This document shows positions 8,753-17,648 of a stretch of DNA of 64,000 nt, piece after piece (within the stretch, counting starts at the first letter, position 1; each line of letters opens with the position of its first letter). The DNA comes from Hymenobacter nivis. Its GTDB lineage: Bacteria; Bacteroidota; Bacteroidia; Cytophagales; Hymenobacteraceae. Both the position numbers and the translations under genes were made by a program. The notes beneath the pieces were generated by a model. That model saw only the letters and a program-made list of their open reading frames with translations, made no database searches and was not told where the DNA came from. The stretch lies in assembly GCF_006439025.1 (NCBI RefSeq), contig NZ_RCYZ01000001.1, forward strand, positions 806,001 through 870,000, written 5' to 3'.

Positions 8753-9976
8753 TCAAAGTTGAGCAAAAATATCTTCTGCTATGGGCAAGTACTGCGTCAG
8801 CCCACGGTAAGCAATGCCTGCTTCGCGGCAGCGAATTCTCGACTGTTCTTTATTTTCGGCCAGCAACTGCTGGATCCCAGGCCATACCCGCGCCGCTTCC
8901 GCAGTGCTAAACTCACTGACTACTACGCCCACATTGTATTGCCCTGCCACTCGGTCGTCTTCTGAAACCCCTGCGCATACCAAGTAAGGCAAGCCACAGC
9001 ACAGGTACTCCCCCACCTTGATCGGTGAGCGAAAACGCTGGGAAGGAAATGAAGGCACGGCCACCACCCCAAAGTCAGCCGCCGAAATATAGTCCGGCAC
9101 CTGCTCGTACGGGCTGCGCGTCACGGCAAACTGCTCGGGCAACAGTCCTTCGGAAGTCATCAGGTTTTGAACGTAATCGGCCGCATCGGGGCTCACGATT
9201 AGAAAAAACAAGTCGGGCCGTTCGGCCAAAAAGGCTTTGAATAGCGTGGCCACCTCCCGCTCGTAGTAGATGCCGCCGAACTTGCCCAAGTACAGGATAA
9301 CGGGCCGGTCTTCGGCCACACCAATCTGGTGGCGAATGCGCTGGCGACCAGCGGGCCGGAACTGCATTTTGGCTTCGTCTACGCAGCTCGGCAATTTGTA
9401 TACCTGCGCCTGACTGCCCCAGCTACGAAGTCGTTGCACCATGTGTTCGGTGCCGGTAGATAAGATGTCTGCGTTCATGCCCGACACCTTTTCCAAGTAA
9501 TGCAGCCCCTTGTAAGCCAAACTATTCTCAGACCACACCCGGCAATCGAGCATAAATTCGCTGTGTGGCTCGTACTGGTAGCCGTAATAGCGCAGGCCAA
9601 ACATGCGGGCCATGAGGTAGGCAAAACTGCCCGATATCGTGCCCAATGAGACGATGGACCGAGCCTTCGAGAATAGCTTCAAACGCAACACAAGGCCGAT
9701 ACCCATCACCAAATCGTAAGCTTTCTTCACCAGCTTGAACCGGCCGGAGTGCCATTTCAATGGGTGCCAGTAAATGTGATAGTGGGCAAAATCCTGGTGC
9801 CGCTGCTGCTGTTGGGACGGCGACAGCGCGTACTCGACTTGTTCGTAAGTAATCAGGTGCAGACGCAAATCGGGCTGTTGCAGGCCCACGTGCTGAAGCA
9901 GCAGCAGCAAGTTCCCCTTAAACAGCGGGTCGTCGCAGCTATTGTAAACGTAAATAATGATGACGCGAGGCTTCAT
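8753..9976 (-). CDS. Glycosyltransferase, GT4-like
   Basis: The frame is open further upstream, but ATG 9976 (MKPRVIIIYVYN) is chosen because earlier starts would lie inside the preceding glycosyltransferase. The 407-residue product has a GT-B architecture. Around residue 240 is VILYLGKFGGIYYER, the start of the donor-binding domain, followed by YISAADFGVVAVPSFPSQRF and SPIKVGEYLCCGLPYLVC, the region that normally carries the E-x7-E contact to the nucleotide sugar. There are no membrane segments. It follows the gene at 11277-10009 by 32 bases on the same strand and is one of a run of cytoplasmic transferases that build the surface glycan. Confidence 0.8.
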   Translation of the reverse strand: MKPRVIIIYVYNSCDDPLFKGNLLLLLQHVGLQQPDLRLHLITYEQVEYALSPSQQQQRHQDFAHYHIYWHPLKWHSGRFKLVKKAYDLVMGIGLVLRLKLFSKARSIVSLGTISGSFAYLMARMFGLRYYGYQYEPHSEFMLDCRVWSENSLAYKGLHYLEKVSGMNADILSTGTEHMVQRLRSWGSQAQVYKLPSCVDEAKMQFRPAGRQRIRHQIGVAEDRPVILYLGKFGGIYYEREVATLFKAFLAERPDLFFLIVSPDAADYVQNLMTSEGLLPEQFAVTRSPYEQVPDYISAADFGVVAVPSFPSQRFRSPIKVGEYLCCGLPYLVCAGVSEDDRVAGQYNVGVVVSEFSTAEAARVWPGIQQLLAENKEQSRIRCREAGIAYRGLTQYLPIAEDIFAQL

Positions 9977-10008
9977 TGGAAATGTCAAGTACAGCGAAGG
10001 AAAGCACC

Positions 10009-11277
10009 TTAGAGCGTCTGGATTACGGTTTCCCACTGCTGCATAATGGGACCTGGGGCAAAGTGCTGCACTCGTTGCAAGGCCTGGGCAGCATACTGCT
10101 GGCGCCGCACCGGCTCGCGTAGTAAGCTGGCCAGGGCGCCGCTCCATTCGGAGGTGTTCTGCGCCACCAAGGTGCCAGCAGTAAGCAACGGAAGCAGCAG
10201 GCCATACTCTGCCCATTCCGCCTGCTCCGCGCGCTGCGTAGCCGGGGTATCTGGAGCCAGAATTTCGCGGGGCCCTGTCGGGCAATCGGTGGCCGCCACG
10301 GGCACCCCACACGCCATTGCCTCGCACAGCGCCATTGGGAAGCCTTCGGTGTCGGAGGGCATCACCGAAACCGTGGCGCGGGAAATGTAACGGAAAGGAT
10401 TAGCTTGAAAACCAAAAAGGAACACGTCGTATAGTACCGGGTCTGGGGGGCCCTGGATGGCCTGCCATGCGCTCCAGGCCCGCAAGCCCAGCTGCTGGCA
10501 GCGCGCCAGCAGTTCCTCCCGCTGCGGCCCGTCGCCGAGCAGTACCAACCGCGCCTGCGGCATCTGCCCTTCCGTTTGCAACAGCCGCAGCACCGGCAGC
10601 AAGCCCAGCTGGTTTTTCTCGGGCGATAGCCGGCCAGCGCTAATAAGCACTGGGTAATTGCTGAATAAATCTTCTTCCTCAGAAGGCAGCACTTCACGGC
10701 TTTTCGTCCGGATTCCCTCCACGTCAAAGAAGTTGTTGATGGTGACCACCTGGGCCGGCTGCAGCCCAAACGTGTCTAATAACTCCTGCCGCAAGTCCCG
10801 GCTCACCGCCACTACCAGGTCGGCCGCCCGGTACAGCACCGGCATCAGCACCCGGCGGCGCAGCGCGCCTATTGCCCCCTGAATATTGGGGTCGTGCCGC
10901 TTGGAGTTGTGGATGCAGAGCACCACTTTCTCGGTCCCTTTGCTCAGCAGATTTAAGTAATCTGCGCCCTCCAAGTGGCTAATGCACAAGTCAATCTCAT
11001 GCTCTCGTTTCAGTGCTCTCACCCGCTGCACCCGCTGCACCAGCGCCCGCAGCTTGCCCAGGGGCCCCGTACCGGCTGGCACATCAAGGGCAACCAGCTG
11101 ATTTTGCGTGGGGAAAGCTACTTCGGTACGGCTGTCAAATACGCACTCTATCACCCGGTGGTGGCGGGCCAGCTCCTGGCCGTGGTCGTGGAATACCCGC
11201 TCGGCTCCACCGTAAGTAAGCTGCGGAATCAATAATAGAATATTCTTACGGCGCAGCTTGTTAGATACGGTTGACAT
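10009..11277 (-). CDS. Glycosyltransferase family 4
   Basis: The 422-residue protein starts at ATG 11277; a TTG two codons upstream is less likely. The N-terminus contains LLIPQLTYGGAERVFHD, the glycine-rich loop that GT4 enzymes use near the acceptor. The C-terminal domain has SAGRLSPEKNQ, then MPSDTEGFPMALCEAMACGV, which carries the E-x7-E donor-binding motif, and PVAATDCPTGPREIL. This is a confident retaining glycosyltransferase, likely using a UDP- or GDP-sugar in the cytoplasm. It begins 9 bases after the gene ending at 11286, so the two are co-transcribed. Confidence 0.88.
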   Translation of the reverse strand: MSTVSNKLRRKNILLLIPQLTYGGAERVFHDHGQELARHHRVIECVFDSRTEVAFPTQNQLVALDVPAGTGPLGKLRALVQRVQRVRALKREHEIDLCISHLEGADYLNLLSKGTEKVVLCIHNSKRHDPNIQGAIGALRRRVLMPVLYRAADLVVAVSRDLRQELLDTFGLQPAQVVTINNFFDVEGIRTKSREVLPSEEEDLFSNYPVLISAGRLSPEKNQLGLLPVLRLLQTEGQMPQARLVLLGDGPQREELLARCQQLGLRAWSAWQAIQGPPDPVLYDVFLFGFQANPFRYISRATVSVMPSDTEGFPMALCEAMACGVPVAATDCPTGPREILAPDTPATQRAEQAEWAEYGLLLPLLTAGTLVAQNTSEWSGALASLLREPVRRQQYAAQALQRVQHFAPGPIMQQWETVIQTL

Positions 11278-11285
11278 TATCAATA

Positions 11286-12317
11286 TTATATATGTCGCAG
11301 CACAAAGCTTTTAAGCAAGAACTTTCCGTACTGCTTAGTAGTCGGCTTAAAATGCCGCGCTAGTTCTTGCCGCCGGTACTCATTAAGTGAATTAGTCTGC
11401 TTATCTGGATTAAGGTAGCAGGTCAGGAACCAGCGCTCTGCTACGCACCGGAGCATGGCCGCCGGCTCCGCATACCGCTGCTCTTGATTATGGGCTTGCA
11501 TTTTCCACAGCCAGGTGTGCACTTCGGCAAGCGAAATATCACCGAGCGTGAAAGGGTAGTACGAAATGGTATTGTGCACGTGCAGCTCGCGCGCCGTGAA
11601 CGGAATGCCAAACCCTTGCAGCAGCTTCTCCCGAATTTGGTTGGACTTGGCATTGCGCCGGGCGTGCACATCGGCCTTGACCGACTGGGGCAACGTGCGG
11701 TAGTTGAGCAACACCTCCGGCTGATTGGCAATACCAACCACTTGCGCAGCCCGCGCAATAAATTCGTAGTCTTCGCCAAAAGTATCCTGGATGGTATCGT
11801 CGTAGCGCAGCCCGTATTCCTCCAACAGCGAGCGGCGGAAGCAAACGGCGGGGTTGGCTACTGGCATATTGAAAAGCAGGAAGCTGCGCACCTCGTCGGT
11901 GGTCACCGGGTACGTGTAAACAATATCCGACTCGCCAAAAGCCTGCATAAAGCCGCTGCTCAATCCCACGGAGGGGTTCTTCTCCAAAAAATCGACCTGC
12001 GCTTGCAGTCGATGCGGCAAGGCTACATCGTCGGCGTCCATCTTGGCGATGTAGCGGCCGCGGGCGTGTTCTGCACCGTAATTATCACTGAAAGAGCGTC
12101 CCCGGTTTTGGGCGTTGGCCAGCACCTGCACCCGCGGGTCGGCTTCATAGTTGCGCGCTATAGCCAAGCTATTATCAGTCGAGCAGTCATCAACCAAAAT
12201 GAGTTCGATGCTGCGAAACGTTTGGTTCAGAATACTTTCAATAGCTTCACTGAGGTACTGCTCAGCATTGAATACAGGTAGAATAACAGATACAATTGGC
12301 GGCGAGAGGCGCTTCAT
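11286..12317 (-). CDS. Family 2 glycosyltransferase
   Basis: This 343-residue GT-A enzyme opens with VSVILPVFNAEQYL, followed by SIELILVDDCSTDNSL and KMDADDVALPHRL, where DADD is the expected metal-binding DXD. The C-terminal third is helical and family-variable, and no transmembrane helix is seen. Its ATG overlaps the stop of the preceding gene by four bases (ATGA), so it is translationally coupled to the family 2 enzyme at 13360-12314. Inverting cytoplasmic transferases of this kind add one sugar to the growing lipid-linked glycan; the sugar cannot be named. Confidence 0.87.
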   Translation of the reverse strand: MKRLSPPIVSVILPVFNAEQYLSEAIESILNQTFRSIELILVDDCSTDNSLAIARNYEADPRVQVLANAQNRGRSFSDNYGAEHARGRYIAKMDADDVALPHRLQAQVDFLEKNPSVGLSSGFMQAFGESDIVYTYPVTTDEVRSFLLFNMPVANPAVCFRRSLLEEYGLRYDDTIQDTFGEDYEFIARAAQVVGIANQPEVLLNYRTLPQSVKADVHARRNAKSNQIREKLLQGFGIPFTARELHVHNTISYYPFTLGDISLAEVHTWLWKMQAHNQEQRYAEPAAMLRCVAERWFLTCYLNPDKQTNSLNEYRRQELARHFKPTTKQYGKFLLKSFVLRHI

Positions 12318-13360
12318 AAACGAGCAATTGGAGCAGGATGCGCCTGCAAGTTTAGTTGCAACATTTTCACTCTTTTAAAAATACGAAGTGCCTCTTTCCA
12401 ACGAGTCAGCCCCATTCGCAGTCGATATAGCATCCTCAACGAATCGAATGTATCCGGGGCAAGCTCGTTGTGGCGTTGCATCAAATAAACCACCAGTTGC
12501 TTCGGCTGTCGCAGGTGCTGCCAGCTTAGCCACACCAGCCATCGGTAATAATTTCGCCGAAAACCTGCAGTATCAAGGTCAGGCGTGCGATGCAAAAAAT
12601 AGTACACGAGACTAGTTAAACCTGAAGAGGCCGTGCCTTGCCCAATGCGTTTCAAGTATTCCCAAGTCAAGCGCTCCTTGTACATATAATGCCGTAGTCG
12701 CAACCGCTCATCATACCAGAGCGAATAGCCAGCCAAGCGCAGAGCATCGCCCAATTCCACATCTTCACCACTCACAATAATTTTGCCGCGCTTAGTCGAA
12801 GTACTAAAGGCAAAACCGTTGGCTCGCAAGTGCTGCCATCCTGAACGCCGCACTACTGAGCCAGCTCCGTACAAGTACGCATCGGGCGCATTTAGCGGCC
12901 CATTCTGTGCCGCCTGGGGCCCTACGGCATACACCGCCTGAAACCGCTCAAACCAAGCTGGGGGAGGTATCTCAAACGCCCCCTCCGCCTGGGCCCCCAA
13001 AATACCAATTTCGGGGTGCGCACCCATTAAACCCATCACTTGCGTTACATAATCCGGGTACAGCCAATTATCATCATCCACAATGCAGATGTATTCATAA
13101 TTTGCCGCATCAAACCCCCGCACCAATGCGTTTTCTTTACCAGGCATTGGCTCATCAAGCACCCGCAACGGAGCAGTGCATTGGATTGCGGCCCATAAGC
13201 GCGGTGCTGCTATCAGGGTATCGTCTTGCGAAGCATTGCTCACCACTAATACCTCCCAAGGAATATCAGAAGACACCTGCTGGCCTGCTACGTGGCGGAG
13301 GGTTTCGGGGAGCCTATTTGCTCCATTGTAGGTGCAAATAAGAATAGTTACGCCCTTCAC
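12314..13360 (-). CDS. Family 2 glycosyltransferase (first of a paralogous pair)
   Basis: I place the start at GTG 13360, giving 348 residues beginning VKGVTILICTYNGANRLPET. An ATG at 13435 would overlap the preceding gene by 76 bases. The GTG instead overlaps that gene's TAG stop by one base (TAGTG), a normal coupling arrangement. Motifs are the nucleotide loop around VVSNASQDDT and a clear CIVDDDNWLYPDYV, whose DDD is the metal site. The layout closely matches the adjacent gene at 14412-13360 (CYNSEQRLP, VDNASKDKT, IVDDDNWLAPDY), so the two arose by duplication and may add related sugars. Confidence 0.82.
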   Translation of the reverse strand: MKGVTILICTYNGANRLPETLRHVAGQQVSSDIPWEVLVVSNASQDDTLIAAPRLWAAIQCTAPLRVLDEPMPGKENALVRGFDAANYEYICIVDDDNWLYPDYVTQVMGLMGAHPEIGILGAQAEGAFEIPPPAWFERFQAVYAVGPQAAQNGPLNAPDAYLYGAGSVVRRSGWQHLRANGFAFSTSTKRGKIIVSGEDVELGDALRLAGYSLWYDERLRLRHYMYKERLTWEYLKRIGQGTASSGLTSLVYYFLHRTPDLDTAGFRRNYYRWLVWLSWQHLRQPKQLVVYLMQRHNELAPDTFDSLRMLYRLRMGLTRWKEALRIFKRVKMLQLNLQAHPAPIARL

Positions 13361-14412
13361 TACGCGCGGTGCGAAGACGTGTTCAACCGAGTGGTCAGTT
13401 GCTGGACTTGAATGAACTTGGGGTCTTGTTTCCACGCTTTGTTAAAGTATAGCCATACCTCATGCCAGTAGAAGGCCGCTAGCAAAAACTCTCGGTTACC
13501 TTCCCTAGGAAAGAACTGTTTCTGGCGAATAGCCCGCCAGCTGGCTTTTAAAGCAAAACGGCCAGCGTACAGCCCGTTGCGGATCCATGGTAGCACGGGT
13601 ACATCGGTCCGTTGCATGAAGTGCCTATACGGCCGTAAGCTGACTTCTGATGCAGCATTTCCTTTGTACAAGCGGCGCACGTAATTCCAATTAAGCCGTT
13701 GCGCCGGAATAAAATGCTGAAATTTTAGTCGCTCGTCGTACCAGATGCGGTAACCCGCTAACGCCAATACGTAACACAACTCATTGTCTTCGCCCGAATT
13801 GAGATTGTTGCCATACCGGCCGGTAAGCAATGAATGAAAACCTGCCTCGCGCACCTGTTCCCATGCTGCCCGCCTAATTACAGAGCCGGCACCGTATAAA
13901 AACCCGGGTTCCGAAGTGATATCACCCGAATAATCGGCCTGCCGATCGGCTGCGTAGTCGATGGCGAACCTGGAAAACCAACTTGGTGGTACCACTTCAC
14001 ATACTGGGGCCCCGACTCCACCCAAGACCCCAATTTTAGGGTTGGCCTCCATCAATGCATTGGCCAGTAATAAGTAGTCTGGTGCAAGCCAGTTATCGTC
14101 GTCCACAATGGCAATGTACTTGTACTGCGCCTCTTGAAGTCCCCGTTCTAAAGCATGGCTTTTACCTGGTTTTTGCTCATATAACACCCGACCGTTATAA
14201 GGAAAATCGGGATCTTCCAGCAAAGACTTAGCAGTCGCATACGTTTTATCTTTCGAAGCATTATCAACCACTAATACTTCAATTGCAAACTCTGCAATAT
14301 CTGGTCGCAATTGCTCAGCTAATGCACTTATTGTTCGTGGCAATCGCTGTTCACTGTTATAACAGCATATCAGTACTGATATACCATTCACGTAGTTTTT
14401 GTTATATGGCAT
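13360..14412 (-). CDS. Family 2 glycosyltransferase (second of a paralogous pair)
   Basis: The 350-residue GT-A protein has ISVLICCYNSEQRLPRTISA at the N-terminus, VLVVDNASKDKT, a KPGKSHALERGL segment and AIVDDDNWLAPDYLL. The middle contains GAGSVIRRAAW and a GEDNELCYVLALAGY stretch, matched in position by GAGSVVRRSGW and GEDVELGDALRLAGY in the downstream paralogue. That degree of shared layout indicates tandem duplication. No membrane helices are seen. The gene sits at the border where the sequence becomes AT-rich, and 144 AT-rich bases without a gene separate it from the next one upstream. Confidence 0.87.
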   Translation of the reverse strand: MPYNKNYVNGISVLICCYNSEQRLPRTISALAEQLRPDIAEFAIEVLVVDNASKDKTYATAKSLLEDPDFPYNGRVLYEQKPGKSHALERGLQEAQYKYIAIVDDDNWLAPDYLLLANALMEANPKIGVLGGVGAPVCEVVPPSWFSRFAIDYAADRQADYSGDITSEPGFLYGAGSVIRRAAWEQVREAGFHSLLTGRYGNNLNSGEDNELCYVLALAGYRIWYDERLKFQHFIPAQRLNWNYVRRLYKGNAASEVSLRPYRHFMQRTDVPVLPWIRNGLYAGRFALKASWRAIRQKQFFPREGNREFLLAAFYWHEVWLYFNKAWKQDPKFIQVQQLTTRLNTSSHRA

Positions 14413-14556
14413 TCAAATACTTGCAAAAGGCCTAAAAAATCAGAGTATTTATTTATAAAGTATACGGAGACATTTCGCAATTTGCAATAAACTTTTCTGA
14501 TATTATTTTAAAAATACTGAAATACCAACATTTAACTAATATCGATTATCCAACTT

Positions 14557-15513
14557 CTACTTTTTCAATTGATCCAATAATACGTAACCTAATAATTTGA
14601 TCAAGAGCGTAGCATCGGACGAATATAAAGACCGGAGCCCATGCATTACTCCAACTAAATTTTGATTTTTTCTATTTTTGATTTGATTAAATAGAAAGGA
14701 TTTGAACTCATTTTTTATCTGACGAAACAATACTGTCTTCTGATCATTATGATTGGGCAAATTATTCAATGCGAAGGAAATACATTTAAATCTTTCTAGA
14801 AATATTTTGCCAGTTGCCACTGCTTCTACACTCACGTTTTCCGTATGAGTACGAAAAAAATTAAGACTCCGTGAGACATAAATAATATTCGCTTTCAAAC
14901 AAAGCGCAATAAACGCAAACCAGTCGCCAGCATATCGAAAATCTTGAATTTTATCGATTACTTGTAATAGATTTTTTTTGCGAAAAAGGACTGCACTTGT
15001 ATTATTAATTGTACAATCATACATCAGATAATCAGCAACTTCATTTTCGCCATTATTAATATAATCATTATTCCATCTATCAGTTTTGAAAGTTGCATTT
15101 TTCCATTCACTCCACTCATTCAGCAACATACCATTGCCATCTACTTTTCTCGAATTTGAATACGCAATTGCAGCATCCTCATTAGCAATTAGTAATGGTG
15201 CCAAAGTTGCAAGAAAATTCTCATTAGCGTAATCATCCGATTCGGCAATCCAAACTAAGTCGCTTGAACACAAGGCCAAACCTTTTTTCCATTGTTTGAA
15301 TGTACTTCCGCTATTAAATTCATTAGCCACCACGCTAATTCTTTTATCTAAAAGTGCATAACTATTTATAATAGCTAAACTATCGTCTATCGAACAATCG
15401 TCAAGAATAAAAATTTCAATATTGCTATAAGTTTGATTCAATACACTTTCAATTCTTTTAGCTAGATAACCAGAATGGTTGTAATTAGGTATTATAACAG
15501 ATATTTTTTTCAT
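14557..15513 (-). CDS. Family 2 glycosyltransferase
   Basis: The 318-residue protein begins MKKISVIIPNYNHSGYLAKR, then IFILDDCSIDDSL and VWIAESDDYANENFL (SDD as metal site), the hallmarks of the GT2 fold. The C-terminal half has a FRTHTENVS motif also present in the gene at 17540-16500 (FRQHTNNVR), so those two are related. Codon use is strongly AT-biased compared with the flanking genes, consistent with acquisition from a lower-GC donor. It lies 19 bases after the stop of the gene at 16408-15533. Confidence 0.85.
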   Translation of the reverse strand: MKKISVIIPNYNHSGYLAKRIESVLNQTYSNIEIFILDDCSIDDSLAIINSYALLDKRISVVANEFNSGSTFKQWKKGLALCSSDLVWIAESDDYANENFLATLAPLLIANEDAAIAYSNSRKVDGNGMLLNEWSEWKNATFKTDRWNNDYINNGENEVADYLMYDCTINNTSAVLFRKKNLLQVIDKIQDFRYAGDWFAFIALCLKANIIYVSRSLNFFRTHTENVSVEAVATGKIFLERFKCISFALNNLPNHNDQKTVLFRQIKNEFKSFLFNQIKNRKNQNLVGVMHGLRSLYSSDATLLIKLLGYVLLDQLKK

Positions 15514-15532
15514 CGGATTATTGCTTTAAAAT

Positions 15533-16408
15533 TTATTGCTGCTTAAAATTTAGATAATACTTAATATAATTCCTTATAAGCCAAAACGTGTTTCGATTAA
15601 AAGGGAAAATTTGGAAGCAATTAAATAAATACTTGAAACCGATATGAGGATCAATGTTCCGCTTTACTATTTCCAGAACAAAGTCTTTACAAACATTATA
15701 TTCACGCGAGCGCAAATAATTAGGGCCTGACAATATATTTCCCATTGGCAATCTTTGCTTATGTTTATTATAAAATTTATCAGCATTTATAAACCAAGAG
15801 TCATTAATATTACCACGTGAAAAATGCCTTATATTAATATCGTACGTCACGCATATTCTGTATTCATTAAATATATTGGCACAGTAATCGATATCGTAAA
15901 AATGGAAGTCAGTAAATGTTACAGCATCGAAAGGATATTTTTGCCAAACATCTTTTTTTGAACATATCCACAGACCATCAAGCCCTGCAACATCCACTAA
16001 TTTACTTTGCTCTGGATTTGAATAAGTTACTTTGTTGTAACCTTTTTTGTCATTTTCATCGATATTGATACTCACATACTTATTTCCACACCCCCACCAA
16101 CTAATAGGTGCTTTGATATTCCATTTTCCTCCAGCGACACCTAATGCTCCAATTGAGTTATCTTTTAGTATTTCAGCTACTAACTGCCCCCAATTATTAG
16201 TGTTGAATTGCAAATCTTCGTGCATGAAACACAAAATATCGTATTTGCTTTGCGAAGCCCCTTTGTTGTAAGCTGCACATATACCATATTGGCCTTGGCT
16301 ATTATCAATTGCAATAATTTCGTAAGGCAATCCAATAGTATCAGCCACGTTTTGACTAGCTAATGCAAGCACATTCTTATCGCGAGAACAAATGATAATT
16401 GAAATCAT
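15533..16408 (-). CDS. Glycosyltransferase of the StrF/Glyco_tranf_2_5 type
   Basis: The 291-residue protein starts MISIIICSRDKNV and has YEIIAIDNSQGQYGICAAYN, then YDILCFMHEDLQF. This order, with a HED in place of the usual DXD, is characteristic of the GT2-like family that includes StrF-type proteins. VAGLDGLWICSKKDVW and FHFYDIDYCANIF match the later conserved blocks of that family. It is probably a cytoplasmic transferase; the donor is unknown. Base composition is AT-rich like its neighbours. The upstream gap of 91 bases (16409-16499) holds no recognisable signal. Confidence 0.75.
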   Translation of the reverse strand: MISIIICSRDKNVLALASQNVADTIGLPYEIIAIDNSQGQYGICAAYNKGASQSKYDILCFMHEDLQFNTNNWGQLVAEILKDNSIGALGVAGGKWNIKAPISWWGCGNKYVSINIDENDKKGYNKVTYSNPEQSKLVDVAGLDGLWICSKKDVWQKYPFDAVTFTDFHFYDIDYCANIFNEYRICVTYDINIRHFSRGNINDSWFINADKFYNKHKQRLPMGNILSGPNYLRSREYNVCKDFVLEIVKRNIDPHIGFKYLFNCFQIFPFNRNTFWLIRNYIKYYLNFKQQ

Positions 16409-16499
16409 AATTTAAAAATCATTAGGTGCTCCTCATCCACCGTGTTTTCAAAACTAGAAGAATCGCACTTCAATGTTATTAATCAAAAGACAATGAAAT

Positions 16500-17540
16500 T
16501 TAATGTCTTTTGACAATACGGTTTATGACATATTTTTTTACTAAAAACTTCAATCCGCTTAAATTATTGGACAAAATTTTATCATTGAAATTCGACCAAA
16601 ATCGCTGATGAAAACTAGTATCCAGTTGTTTGAGATTATAATAAAGGTATCTATGCCTAGCCAGAGGAATATTATATTCTATTATTCCTGCTACCCAAAG
16701 ACCAACAATTGAATCGAGCATTTTATTATAAAAAAAATAATCTAGAGCAGCGATTTTTTTTATAATATGTAATAATCGAACTTTTTCAATTAAAGCAGTG
16801 CCGTCCATTATAGTAGCACTACGCACGTTATTGGTGTGCTGACGAAAAAAATTAAGCTTTTTAGCAGAAAATGCTATTTTTGAAATAGCGAGGATTTTAG
16901 CCCAAAACACCCAATCTCCATTAACTCGAAATGATTCATCGGCTAAACCAGCTTGCATTATTATTATTTTCCTAATTACTACCGCACTTGCGTTAGGAAT
17001 AATATTGCGATAACTCATGAATTTATTAAGCAATTGGCTTCCTTCTAGCACGAAATCACTTGTCCACAACTTATTGTCTAGCTCTGAATAGAAATCAACC
17101 CAGTCGCCAATAACGCGGCTATGTTCGTCTACGCTCCACGAGTCACAATAAGCTACACCAATATTTTCGTCTGCTTCTAACTGCTCAACTAGTGTTTCTA
17201 ATAATCGCTCGTCAGCATAATCGTCACTCTCCGCTAACCATATATACTTACCATTAGCTAAGTTAATTCCCTTATTCCATTGCTTAAAAGTACTCCCACT
17301 ATTTTTTTCGTTAAATATCAGTTTGATTCGATTATCGCGGGCTGCATAAGTGGCAAGAATTTCGCGACTATTGTCGGGTGAGCAATCATCAAGCAGCAGT
17401 AATTCAAAATCCTGATACGTCTGCTTTAATACTGACTCTATTCGCTGCGGTAAGTAACGCTCGTGATTGTAGTTCGGAATGATTACCGTAACCATAGGTA
17501 ATTCATTCAACAAACTTTCTATGGCATTTTTGATAATCAT
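16500..17540 (-). CDS. Family 2 glycosyltransferase
   Basis: A GT-A enzyme of 346 residues if started at ATG 17540. ATG 17495 (MVTVIIPNYNHERYL) is an equally good start that better fits the family's usual N-terminus. Motifs are IIPNYNHERYLPQRIESV, LLLLDDCSPDNSREIL and IWLAESDDYADERLL. The repeated blocks GSTFKQWNKGINLA and FRQHTNNVR are shared with the gene at 15513-14557 (GSTFKQWKKGLALC, FRTHTENVS), so the two are paralogues within the AT-rich block. No membrane segment is evident. The role is one glycosidic bond in the surface glycan; the sugar is unknown. Confidence 0.85.
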   Translation of the reverse strand: MIIKNAIESLLNELPMVTVIIPNYNHERYLPQRIESVLKQTYQDFELLLLDDCSPDNSREILATYAARDNRIKLIFNEKNSGSTFKQWNKGINLANGKYIWLAESDDYADERLLETLVEQLEADENIGVAYCDSWSVDEHSRVIGDWVDFYSELDNKLWTSDFVLEGSQLLNKFMSYRNIIPNASAVVIRKIIIMQAGLADESFRVNGDWVFWAKILAISKIAFSAKKLNFFRQHTNNVRSATIMDGTALIEKVRLLHIIKKIAALDYFFYNKMLDSIVGLWVAGIIEYNIPLARHRYLYYNLKQLDTSFHQRFWSNFNDKILSNNLSGLKFLVKKYVINRIVKRH

Positions 17541-17648
17541 ACTATTTTTTACTAAGCTATCTATTTTTCTATTAATTATTAAACAACTAAACTATATAAT
17601 ATAGAGCAAATTAATAATAAACAAAGTGGCATTCGTAATTATGTGTAC

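Noticed and set aside
12314-13435. ATG start at 13435 for the glycosyltransferase
   Set aside because: It would overlap the upstream gene by 76 bases and add 25 residues with no family match; the GTG at 13360 is better.
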